Below, piece after piece: positions 20,800-30,828 of a stretch of DNA of 64,000 bases. Source of the DNA: Peronospora farinosa (Eukaryota > Oomycota > Peronosporomycetes > Peronosporales > Peronosporaceae); contig CANTFK010000182.1 of assembly GCA_947646735.1 (NCBI GenBank), positions 310,001-374,000 of the forward strand, given 5' to 3'. The first letter of the stretch is position 1. Every line of letters begins with the position of its first letter. Both the position numbers and the translations under genes were made by a program. Below the pieces are notes generated by a model that saw only the letters and a list, made by a program, of their open reading frames with translations, was not told the origin of the DNA and did no database searches.

Positions 20800-21550
20800 T
20801 GGTGTGCCATGATCCACCGTCATTTCTACCTCCTGATAGAGGTGTACGTCATGAAATTGAATTGGTTCCTGAAACCAAACACTGCGTAACCGGCAGTGGC
20901 CTTTACCCAAAGAACCGTGTGACGTCATAGACGAGTTCTTTCGTGCAAAGCACGCGGCGGGCATGGTGCGCGAGAGCAAATCTCCGCACTCGACACCCAC
21001 TTTCTGTGTTAATAAATCGAATGGTAAATGGCGTATCTTTCATTCTTATAATAAGCTCAATGCAGCCACTATACCTGCACAGACGCCAATACCCAGAAAG
21101 GATGTTCTTCAGAACAATGTGGTCGGTTGTACCATGTACAGTGCGCTCGACTTAGTCAATGGTTATTACCAATTGCTCATGCGAGCTAGCGATATTCCGC
21201 TTACTGCTATTAGTACTCCGAGCGGTATGTTCTGGTAGTGTTTGGTGATGCCCCAGGGTCTATCGAATGCTCCGGCTACGTTTAACCGTTTGGTGACGCA
21301 ATTGTTTCGACCCCATCGAAATTATGCAGACGTACTTTGATGACATTTTTGTCCATAGTCGAGCTGAACATGGGAGGTCAGATATTCAGAACCATATTGT
21401 TCATTTACGTGCTGTTCTCTAGTGCATGCACACTAATAAGCTATATGCTATTGCATCTAAGTGTATCTTTGGGGTCGAATAAATTCCCCTTTCTAGGGTG
21501 CTTCATTGGGAAGCGAGGCCTCCGAGCGAACCCGCCTAGGTCAAAGCCAT
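20800..21550 (+). pseudogene. Gyp-A1 reverse transcriptase
   Basis: RT begins near 20800 (DRGVRHEIELVPETKHC), shifts frame near 20890 and continues at 20963-21238 with FCVNKSNGKWRIFHSYNKL and motif A SALDLVNGYYQLLMR. It stops at a TAG (21236) after GMFW and resumes with MPQGLSNAPATFNR. Motif C TYFDDIFVHSRAE at about 21328-21366 is intact. Several frameshifts follow. Confidence 0.85.
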
Positions 21551-21559
21551 AGTAGATTG

Positions 21560-22150
21560 GCCTGTTCCACAGTATCAGAAGGACTTGCGTAAATGGCTTG
21601 GCCTTGCCAATTACTTACACAATACAGCGAGAATTACGCTGATATGGCTCGGTCATTATCCAATCTCCTTAAAAAGGATGTGGAATGGTGTTGGCATGCC
21701 GAACATGGGGATGCTTTTCAAGCGGTGAAGGCTAGCCTTCTTCATTCTCCTATTTTGGCTCTGCCAGACCCTGACCGACCGTTTAACGTCGTCTGTGACG
21801 CGTCGGATTTTGCCATTGGCAGTTCTCTGTTACAAACAGATGATGAAGGCCGTGAGCGTGTGATCGCTTTTGAATCTCGCCACTGAAAGCTGCAGAAAAG
21901 AACTATCCAGTTCATGAAAAAGATCTGCTTGCGATGAAGTATGCTCTAGTTAAATTCATATTCCATCTAATGGGCTCAAAGCCTTGTGTGATCTATACCG
22001 ATCATGCGTCTTTACGCACTGCGACTCAGTCGCCGCATCTCTCGCAGAGAAATGGCCAGATGGCTGTCATTCTTTGCCGAATATAACTTCGAGGTGAAAT
22101 ATAAGCCGGGCAAGCAAAATGCTTTGGCTGATGCGTTGTCACGCAGACCT
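21560..22150 (+). pseudogene. Gyp-A1 connection and RNase H
   Basis: Frame 21593-21886 has LLKKDVEWCWHAEH, PFNVVCDASDFAIGS and VIAFESRH, then a stop. RNase H ends at about 22004-22150 (MARWLSFFAEYNF, KQNALADALSRRPD). Confidence 0.82.
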
Positions 22151-23492
22151 GACTATGAGCTTGCTCATGTTATGACTTTGTCGTCTTCTATCACCGATCT
22201 CATTCGGACGGCGTATGCTAAAGATGATCACTGTATAGCGTTGCTACATGCTCTTGGCAGTGATGAGTTTGAAGACTCGGACATTAAAGTGTCGGCACGA
22301 TTACGTGCGAGCCTCCATCGATATTCTATCGATCAGGGGCTGTTGTACTATCGTACAGATGTGGTGGATCATCCGCGTATTGTGGTTCCTCATAACGAGG
22401 ACCTTAAGTATCGTATCCTCTATGAGGTACATGACACCGCCATCGGGGATCATTTGGGTCGTGAAAAGATCTATGGGGCAGTATGCCAAAGTTATTGGTG
22501 GCCCAAATTATATAAATGGGTGAGCACATATGTGCGTACGTGTGAAACGTGTCAACGGGTGAAACCCTCACCCCATTCGGCAGCGCCGCTGGCTAGTTTG
22601 CCTATTCCCACTGGGTGCTGGGAGTCCATTAGTATGGACTTTGGTTTGGCCTACCGAAAGATTTGCATGGCAATACGGGTATTGTGGTCTTTGTTGACCG
22701 TTTGAGCAAGATGGCTCACTTAGCGGCTGTGCCAAATTCGATCGATGGTGAGGGTACCGCGGAGCTATTTATCGACCGAGTGTTTCGCCAACATGGCTTG
22801 CCAGTGGCAATTTTTTCTGATCTTGATCCTCGTTATACGAGTAAATTTTGGAAGTCCGTCTTTCAGGTGCTGGGCACCCGTTTGTACATGTCCACAGCGG
22901 ATCATCCACAGACCGATGGTCAAACCAAACGCGTAAATCGCGTTGTTGAAGATATTCTACGCAGCGTTATTGCTGAAACGTCTAAGCGATGCAGCGCTAT
23001 GCTCCCTGTAGTTGAGTTTGCACTCAATAACTCCGTGCACGCCTCTACCGGCTACACTCCGTTATATGTGAATGGTCTCACACACCCACGCGTCCCGTTA
23101 ACGCTACACCGAGCGGTTCAGGGCTTAATGGGGGAGAGGTTGCCGATCGGCTTGATGATGTCATGTTAAGAAACAGGTGAATGCGTTTCTCGTAACGCGA
23201 CTAAATGTCGTACGACATGTGCAAGACGCAATGGCTGATAGCCAAGACAAACGAAAATAATATGCGGATTCTAAAGGCAAAAGTTGTACTGATTAATTAT
23301 GAGGTCGGAGAACAAGTATTACTTAATGCTAAAAATCTACCTACCGATGTAGTATCTGCTGTTTTTAAGAAAACGTTGCGTCCGCGCTTTATCGGACCCT
23401 TTACGGTCATTGCCAAGAAAGGCCTAGCGTATACGCTTAATTTGCCACGCAAATTGCGCACACATCCCGTGTTCTACGTCGGCATGCTATAA
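22150..23492 (+). pseudogene. Gyp-A1 integrase
   Basis: The zinc finger is at 22430-22570 (HDTAIGDH, then CETCQ). The core is split by a frameshift at about 22660. First Asp in SMDFGL, second in FSDLDPRYTSKFWKS. The third catalytic position reads HPQTDGQTKRVNRVVE, with Lys where the family has Glu (AAA for GAA). The C-terminal domain at 23205-23492 has RPRFIGPFTVIAKKGLAYTL and HPVFYVGML. A frameshift separates it from the core. Confidence 0.85.
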
Positions 23493-23581
23493 CCATATCG
23501 GGATCCGTCCCAAGTAATCACTAAGGCGCTCGCACCGAGCCCATTGGTATTGTCGCGGGACGAATAATCTGCACCAACAGG

Positions 23582-24775
23582 TCAAGCTGACCCTGCACTC
23601 TCTTCCAGCGACTTAAGGCGGGAGTTCATCGACTGCACAGTCTCACGGAGAGACTGCACCTCTTGAAGTAGCTCGACATGAGGTTGTGCCGGTACACCGG
23701 CCTCCTCCGGCTTTGCTTGATAGACAGGGGATTCTGCAGTTCCATGTTGAACTTCTGCTGCAGAAACGTCGGCGCCATGGTCAAAACCAGTATCTGGTGA
23801 AGTGGCGGGGACATCCCGAGTCGTGAACTCATGGGAGTTCGAGGTTCCCCTTCGGCAGGATTGCCTATACGCCGTGGACGTTTTTGAGCGTCGTGCGCAG
23901 GGCCAACCTGCTGGCGATGACGCTTCTCACCAGTAGTGGTGGGGTAGGCAAATTAGCGGCCTCGGCCTGTCGTGAACTCGCGGCTACAGTTGTAGCCGAA
24001 ACATTGAGGTGCTGTGTAGCAGACGCATCATGCGTTCGTTGGGATATTAATTTTCCTCAGGGCTTCAATTTAGCGTAATCGTAACGCATTTTCCGAGTCG
24101 AACATCCGCCACATCGGCACTTGCCCGTAGGGCCCACATGCTGCTTAAACGTCGCGCATAATGCGCCCAGTGGCTAAAAGACGTGTCTTCTTCTTCCTTG
24201 GTTTCCCCCTCGAGCAGAAGGATGGGAACGCCCTTCATAAGAGGGACTGGCGCACCGCGTACTTGCCTGTTGAGGCGTGCCAGGTATTGGCTTTGCGTAG
24301 TGGTATGAGGTTCCAGATAGCGTTGCCGAAGGGCCGTTCGCGTAGCAACATCCTCGGGTGAAATTGCCTCAGTTCACTGGTCCAGCCAGAAAGGGAATGC
24401 CCAGATGCTTCCTTTAGGCGTTCTTCCACTGTAGGTGGTTTGAACCTATACTGTCGGTGGTCCTGAAGCCTCGACATATTCTTCGTCCGGCGCTTGGCGC
24501 CTTCCTCTTGGTCGATGGTCTGCTGCTGCTGCTCGTCGAGTGGGTTAGTAACCGTAGCTATTGACGATATGTCAGGCGGGTCACGTAACGCTGTTAGCGC
24601 ATCTGCAGCACCACGTTCAGGGAACGGATTCGGTGTCATCTTCACCCGTGAAGATGGCTAGAGGAGACCCATCGGGTCCCACAAAGACGGTGTCACTTTC
24701 GTAATCAACCGCTTCGTCAAATTCGCCTTCGATGAGGTCCCGTAGAGTCTGTGACTCATTGCCAGGAGGAGTCAT
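23582..24775 (-). pseudogene. Antisense reading frame of Gyp-A1 (degenerate)
   Basis: It starts at an ATG at 24775, 110 nt inside the 3' LTR (MTPPGNESQTLRDLIEGEFD), continues in a shifted frame at 24235-24645 (YRFKPPTVEERLKE, MLLRERPFGNAIW), then in pieces to 23582. The last block ends PHVELLQEVQSLRETVQSMN followed by RLKSLEESAGSA and a stop, a good heptad-like coiled coil. The end overlaps the sense chromodomain. Stops and several frameshifts interrupt it. I know no family for it. Its accessory-gene status is inferred from position and from the similar frames in Gyp-B and Gyp-C. Confidence 0.5.
23745..23925 (+). pseudogene. Gyp-A1 chromodomain
   Basis: The sense strand encodes VELLLQKRRRHGQNQYLVKW and RGHPE, then, after a one-base frame change near 23820-23830, NSWEFEVPLRQDCLYAVDVF. 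The YLVKWRGHP and WE blocks are chromodomain hallmarks, which in chromoviruses help aim integration at chromatin marks. It lies after the integrase C-terminus, joined by a ~250-bp linker. Confidence 0.8.
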
Positions 24776-24867
24776 CTTTTGTGCCGTGAACAAAATTGTG
24801 ATGTTTAAACGTTCGCTAAAGCACTACCTTAACGAGGAAAGAGTCGAATAACATTCTCTGGGAACGC

Positions 24868-24885
24868 CAGTTTGGTGAGGGAAAG
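24868..24885 (+). other. Gyp-A1 polypurine tract
   Basis: The purine-rich stretch GGTGAGGGAAAG lies immediately before the 3' LTR start TGTAATGG. Confidence 0.7.
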
Positions 24886-25527
24886 TGTAATGGGGTTACA
24901 CGGCGGTTGTAACATCATTCCAAAAGTTTACGGTTGAAGTTTCCTTTTATTGCATATAATGCATTTTGATACTTCTCTTTAGAGAGGTATTAAGTATGAG
25001 CGTTAAAGATACGGTATTCCGTAATACCGTATCTTATCAATTAGGATTTGATAAATCGATAACGCTGTACTAAGTACATCAGACACAGATGTTTAGACGA
25101 TACGTCGTCCAATAGCAAAGTCTGCATATTATAATTACTGTTATAGTAATTAATCTATTGTAGTGTACTTAGAGTAGGACTATTCATACAATCTTAATGC
25201 ATATATAAAATCAGTTCTCATTTTGAGTTTAAGATCGCAAGTCTCTCTGACTTGTTCTCTTGTGCACTTCGTGCGTTGGTTCTCTGAACCTTTAAGCTCC
25301 TAGCTCGTTCTTGCACTATGTGCGTTGGTTCTCTGAACCTTAAGCTTATTGCTTGACTGACTAAAAGTCTCTTTCCTAGTTCCTTAGAACAGGGTGACCT
25401 TTAAGTCGTTTCATTAGTTCTTTAAAACTAAGTTGCTTTTAGCCTTAACTCTATTTAGTTCTTTGAAACTAAAAGGCTTTCAGCCTAAAGTCTTCCTCTG
25501 GCTAAAGAGCTGTGCAGCTCCGCTACA
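24886..25527 (+). repeat. Gyp-A1 3' LTR
   Basis: 642 bp, nearly identical to 19749-20389 (by eye five substitutions and a one-base insertion). Confidence 0.93.
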
Positions 25528-25532
25528 CTCGT

Positions 25533-25628
25533 GGCTTGCAGAAGAGTGTTCACGTTGGCTGACTTCGGGCTGATTTATTTTAATTTATATTTACAATTTA
25601 AAAAAAAGTGAATATGTTTCTTAGGACT
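25533..25628 (+). pseudogene. LINE-2 fragment, part 2
   Basis: About 96 bp between the two LTR elements. It joins part 1 across the CTCGT site and part 3 across the GCTAT site. Short similarities to LINE-1 exist in translated frames on either side, but this piece alone is too short to classify. Confidence 0.5.
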
Positions 25629-25633
25629 GCTAT

Positions 25634-26235
25634 TGTAGACGGGCACTTCTACGAAGTTGCCTCGTGCTACTTAGCACACACCTTCAGCACAAGCGAGGAA
25701 GTGGTTAGACCATCTTATTTTCGAATGCGAGGGTGGTTAGGAGGTTGGTCGGCTGCTTAAGCAGTCGTACCACCAGTTGCCTCTCGCTTAAGCGAGAGTT
25801 CAACGAGCTTTTAAAACAAGAAGGCACCGACGTCACGTAGAAGCTTTTTCAGCTTCTCGTGCGTGGTGCTTCGGTGTTAGCAAATTCAAGACTGATTTAT
25901 ATTCAATAGAATTTAACTAAATATACATCTAACTACTGATTGGTTGATATGTAATGATGGGTGCCATCTCTATAGATGCGCATCCCAACGTGCGGCTTAA
26001 ATGTATTCAAGCTCGCTCAATGACGTAACTGACTGACGTCATTCGATGACACCTAGTCCCAGCTGGGCGTCATCCCCATCAATGTGAATACACCTAGTGT
26101 ATATCACATACTCAAGGGTGTGACACATGGTGTGTCTCACCCGAGCAACAGGCCTTAAGTACTTACTTACCTTTTTAGACCTGCCCGTTAAGTATCTCAT
26201 ACTTAACGGGTACGTGTAACGTTGAGCCCGTTACA
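25634..26235 (-). repeat. Gyp-B 3' LTR
   Basis: 602 bp. On the minus strand it starts TGTAACGGG and ends TCTACA. It is preceded on the minus strand by the polypurine tract at 26236-26252 (AAAAGGGGGGATGG). Confidence 0.92.
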
Positions 26236-26252
26236 CCATCCCCCCTTTTAAA
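26236..26252 (-). other. Gyp-B polypurine tract
   Basis: On the minus strand AAAAGGGGGGATGG directly precedes the 3' LTR start, as expected for plus-strand priming. Confidence 0.75.
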
Positions 26253-26340
26253 ACGATCTTTACATCTTGTAAAACATCGTCTAGGAGACAGAGAGACTGC
26301 GAGCCGTTATATAACGCGCCGCTTAGTCTACTCGATTCTC

Positions 26341-27779
26341 ATGCCACCGAAACGTGGTAAGGCTGATGGGTCGCCTGCAAAGGCGCCCATGCAGTCCCCC
26401 ACTAAGCGCACGCGCCGCGATTTATCACAGCCGTCGCAAAGTGCTTCAGGCACTGAGGTGAATCTTCCATCTCACGATAATGTGGATGAAGATTCATCTC
26501 TCATTGTAGATTACAATGAGAGTACGCCTTTGCCATCACCTCAAAGTGGAGATGAGCGAAGCGCATTGATGGGACATATGTCCCCATCATTTGAGGCACC
26601 CGTCCTTGAGGAAGCATCTATGCTTCCTGCAAGCGAAGGTAAAGCCTCGTCGTCTGCGCCTACGAGCGCAGCGACTAAGACTGAGCACGCTATTTCGAAA
26701 GGAGTAGTCGCGACTCAGTCAGATGTAACTCCTCAAGCTGATGTCTTGACAATCCATAATGGAGGGTCAGACTCAGGTGAGCTTAAAGCTCCACCAAGTA
26801 CACCTTCGGCCTCACTAGCACGCCGTCGCGAGGGAGGCTACGTTAGTGGTGGCTTGCCACCAATGCCACCTCTATCTGAGTGGATGAACTCGGATGGGTC
26901 TAGTGCAGCGCTTTTGCAGCGTGCCACTATTGACGCTCATACATTTTATAGCGTCTTTCCTTTGTGAAAAAAGCAGGGCAAAGCACTTGGTCGTGCTTTC
27001 CCAATTCCAGTCGTGCTGCGTTCTAACGAAACAGCCGTCGAATATGAAGCTGAACTCTGGCGCTGTGTTACCTTGCATGTAGATTCAACGAAACAGCGGT
27101 CGCAGCGAATCAGCTTCGCCATGAAGCGTGCGCATGAAATCTTGGGTGGTAAGCGACCCCCAATTGATTCTCGCCACGCTTCTTCTGCTAGTCCATCCGG
27201 ACCTAGCAGAAAGAAGACAGCTGGTGCTGCTTCACATAAGCAGACACCAGCCCAGGCACGTCAACGCGCAAAGCGTCCACAGGCTCCCACGAGTAGGGCT
27301 CGTTGGGTAACCCTTCCACTGGGCCAGGATTTGGAGCTTTCGCTTCACAAAACGGTGGGCCAACAGCCTTCCAACAAGGAAGCGCGCGTTCCCATCCGTG
27401 TCCACCAACACAGGTGGCGCCCGATAGGAGTGGCGATTATGCCCACCTACTCGCGGCTGTCTACCCTGCTTCTGTTCAGTCGCAGACTGAGTCCGCTGCG
27501 CTGAAGAGGCAGGTGACAGATCTCGAGAGTAAAGTCTCGCGACTGAACTCGGATCTGCGCGATGTGAGGACTAGGGACCGTCAGGGGTATGACCGCCTGA
27601 AGACCTGTTTGGACATCTTAGTGCGACTGGTGATGAGGTACCCGCGTCAAGCGCGGAGTCCTCCTCGATCGCCGAGTCCTCTATCGCCTCGTTCGTATAC
27701 GGGAAGCTTATCGGCTTCCTCGTCGCCTGATCGGCCGCGACGCTCGACTCACAGTCGACGTCACCATCGGTCTTGTTAG
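26341..27779 (+). pseudogene. Long antisense reading frame of Gyp-B (about 480 codons, two breaks)
   Basis: It opens at an ATG at 26341, 105 nt inside the 3' LTR, on the strand opposite gag-pol. First block 26341-26967 (208 codons): Lys/Pro/Ser-rich, basic start PPKRGKADGSPAKAPMQ, acidic middle, then PPLSEWMNSDGSSAALLQRA. A single TGA (26965) separates it from the in-frame continuation to about 27310 (AFPIPVVLRSNETAVEYEAE, KRAHEILGGKRPP). After one frameshift, 27303-27779 gives a coiled-coil segment ALKRQVTDLESKVSRLNSDL and an Arg/Ser/Pro-rich tail (RSPPRSPSPLSPRSY). It overlaps the 3' end of pol by about 209 nt. I recognise no family; a nucleic-acid-binding or assembly role would be a guess. 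Confidence 0.6.
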
Positions 27780-28848
27780 ACCGTTGTGGATATGTGATCA
27801 ATTCTGGATCAACATACCGTTTCAGACGACACACGTAAAATACGCGGTGCGTCTTCATATACGGTGGGAGAGTTAGCCTATAATTTAGGTCTCCAACTTC
27901 TTCAACCACTGTAAAGGGCCTAATGAATCGGGACAATAGCTTAGTAGTACCACCAGGTAGTACAGAGATTGCATTTTTAGGTAGGGTAGCAGTACCTAAT
28001 AGCACTTTGTCCCCCACACTAAAGTGTTCATTGTTTTTGCGACCATGCTGGTCTGCATACTGTTTTTGCTTGTCCTGTGCGCTTGCCATCGTGTCACGGA
28101 CTTTACGTGTGATGGCTTGTCGCTCATCCACAAAGCGCTGAGCTTCGCTCACGCTTTTAGCATCCAGCTCGCCGATGACGCCTCCAAGAGGTCGTTCATG
28201 GGTCGACGCTGTTGATAACACGATAGTTTCATCGTCTAGGAGCACAGGCAATTCTTGCTGTGCCTCCTTTGTGGCACCTATAGATGCCGTGACCACTGCT
28301 AAATTAGCAGTGTCACTAATGCAACTTTGGCTCTTTTTGGCATTCTCATCGAGTGAGGGTCCCTCCCCCACTGCTGCGTACAAACGAGACTGGCGTTCGA
28401 GGATGACGCAGTCCGTTAATGTAAAACGGTGTTTCACCCGTACTGGCGTGAACACTGTTATTTATAGCGAACTCCACGAATGGCAATTGCTTGCTCCATT
28501 CTTTAGGAGTCGCTTTTGTACGCAACACATCCTCCACAACCCGATTGCCACGTACTGTTTGGCCATCAGTTTGAGGATGATCATCGGTTAACATGTGGAG
28601 CTTGCTTCCTAGCAGCTCAAAAACATGAAGCCAAAACCCTGACATAAACGCGGATCCCAATCCGATACTATGGAATCAGGCATCCCGTGTAGTGGATACA
28701 CATGATTCAAAAACAAGAGGGCAGACTCTTTTCCTGAGATCTTGGTGCTACATGGTGCCAAATGCGCCATCTTGCTCAGTCTGTCTACAAAGACGACGAG
28801 CCCCGTCCTGCCTTTATGGTCAAGCGGCAATCCAAACATGAAGTCCAA
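27571..28848 (-). pseudogene. Gyp-B integrase core and C-terminal domain
   Basis: Frames 28609-28848 (MDFMFGLPLDHKGRTGLVVF, first Asp; SDWDPR, second Asp), 28346-28660 (HPQTDGQTVRGNRVVEDVLR, with Val where the catalytic Glu is expected and Gly for the following Arg) and 27571-28455 (linker helix, then RFIRPFTVVEEVGDLNYRL and HRVFYVCRLKRYV). Two frameshifts join these blocks. No chromodomain is recognisable. The last 209 nt overlap the antisense frame. Confidence 0.85.
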
Positions 28849-29600
28849 ATTGACCGACTTCCAACAATCCGTTTAAATCTACATGGCGCACTGCTAGGAG
28901 GTGCCGGCTTAATGAGCTGACACTCTTCACAAGAGCGAATGTAGTTGTCAACCCACCGATAAAGATGGGGCCACCAAAATTCCTCTGACACTTGTAAGAA
29001 TGTCTTTTCACGGCCCAGATGCCCACTACATGGCGCATCATGGCACTCGTGAAGTATCATCAGCTTGAGCTCTGTGTCATGAGGGACATAGATTCTCAAG
29101 GGATCAAAGGGTGCCAGTTGATGCCATAACAGGCCATCACTGTAACTAAAGTGATTTAGTTTCGCTTTGAGGTGCGACGGAAGGACAACCTTTCGTCCAC
29201 CAAAATGATTCAGCAGCAGGTGACAATGTTCGTCCTGACTGTAGAACTCCTTTATGTCGGAGGCCATTGAGCTCGTCACATGGTAGGCCTTCATAACTGC
29301 CAATGTTGACGACTCAACTTGTGCTTTCGCACGAGACACACCTTCCTGATGTCTTGCCTCGAAGTCTGGTCTGCGCGATAACGCGTCAGCCAAGATATTC
29401 GAATTACCCGGCTTATATTCAACTTTGAAATTAAATTCAGAGAAGAATGTTAGCCATCTTGCCATTCTCGGCGAGAGGTGCGGTGAATTTGTAGCGGTCC
29501 GCAGTGATGCGTGATCCGTATAAACCACAAAGGTTCGGTGCTCAAGAGGTGCACACGAAAGTTGATTACGCATGCTTAATTGAAAGTAGCTCCTTGTCAT
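28785..29600 (-). pseudogene. Gyp-B RNase H end and integrase zinc finger
   Basis: A 271-codon frame with TFVVYTDHASLRTATNSPHL, PRMARWLTFFSEFNFKVEYK and ILADALSRRPD (RNase H end). The integrase zinc finger follows (HECHDAPCSGH, CEECQLIKP). The frame is lost after the zinc finger, near 28860. Confidence 0.85.
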
Positions 29601-30828
29601 GCACAGGGTAACTCAGCTCAGCGGCTTTGAAAAGCCGAGACTGATACGAAATGACACGGTCAATGCCGCTATCATCCTTCTGCATGAGCTCGCTGCCGAT
29701 TGCAAAATTGCTTGCATCGCAGACGACGCTAAAGGGCTTATCCGCGTCTGGCAATGCCAAGACCGGTGCCTCTACAAGAGATTGCTTCACTGATGTGAAC
29801 GCATCTTCTTGCTCCTTTGACCAAGTCCATTCTGTATCCTTTTTCAAAAGATCAGACAATGGCTTAGTCTGCTCCGCATAATTCTTGCTGTACTTATGCA
29901 AGTAATTAGCGAGCCCAAGGAATTGACGCAGATCCTTCACATGACGTGGGACTGGCCATTCCTTCACAGCCTTTACCTTTTCTGGGTCTGCTCGTACACC
30001 ATGTGCACCTACGATGCAGCCTAGTACAGGTATCTCGGGGACCCCTATTACGCACTTTTGCAAGTTTACGCATAATTGGGCGTCACCCAGAGTCTGCAAC
30101 ACAGCGTCTAAATGACGCTTGTGCGACTATATTGCGTTCAGAACGTCTTCCGCCCTACTATGCACGAATACATAGTCAAAGTAATGGGGCGAGTAGGCAC
30201 GGTGTTGACGCATCACGTGAGCCACCACTCGGTTGAATGTTGCCGGATCATTTTTCAACCCTTGTGTCATCACAAGCCACTCCCACGGCATACCTCTTGG
30301 GATGCTTACTGCCGTTTCGGCTACATCGGTATCTCGCATGAGAACCTGATAGTAGCCATCCTTCAGATCCAACGCGGAAAAGATAGTTGACTTCCCATGT
30401 AGTTCAACAAGACGTCTTTCCGCGGGATCGGCGTTTGAGCCGGAATGGTGGCCGTGTTCAGCTTATTATAAGCATGAACCACGGGCTATCCACCCGTTTC
30501 CTTACGCACACAGAAGGTCGGGCTGCAGTGAGGCGACTTGCTCTCACGTACATGTCCCGCGCTTAGCTCGCTTGTCGAAGAACTCATCGATGTAATCGAC
30601 TTGTTCCTTCGGCAACGGCCATTGCCTGGTAACACAAAACTTGGTGCCAGGCTCCAGGTCAATTTCGTGCCTGATGCCCCTATCGGCTGGTAGGCGGCTC
30701 GGCACTTCTGTTGGAAACACGTCACGGTGTTTCCTCAGAACATCATAGAACGGGCTGTCCTTCAAGGCTTCCCAGCCTTGAGCAGCGAACCGTTTCTTCT
30801 TGTCGGTATCCAAGACGCTCTCATCCAT
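29566..30828 (-). pseudogene. Gyp-B reverse transcriptase and RNase H start
   Basis: RT N-terminus at 30544-30828 (DRGIRHEIDLEPGTKF, RQWPLPKEQVDYIDEFF), frameshift, then SPTFCVRK with stops. Frame 30127-30372 has motif A LDLKDGYYQVLMR and motif C HYFDYVFVHSRAE, in which the second Asp of the YxDD motif is Tyr (TAT for GAT). Frame 29566-30102 has GVRADPEKVKAVKEWPVP, the connection LLKKDTEWTW and PFSVVCDASNFAIGSELM. Catalysis should be lost at motif C. Confidence 0.87.

Larger units (their letters stand above)
19749..25527 (+). mobile_element. Ty3/Gypsy element with chromodomain (Gyp-A1)
   Basis: Both LTRs (19749-20389 and 24886-25527) start TG and end CA and differ by only about six changes by eye. 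A 5-bp duplication CTCGT flanks it (19744-19748 and 25528-25532). The order is knuckle, RT, RNase H, integrase, chromodomain, as in Ty3/Gypsy chromoviruses. Most of gag and the protease are missing and pol is broken many times. It sits inside LINE-2. Confidence 0.93.
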
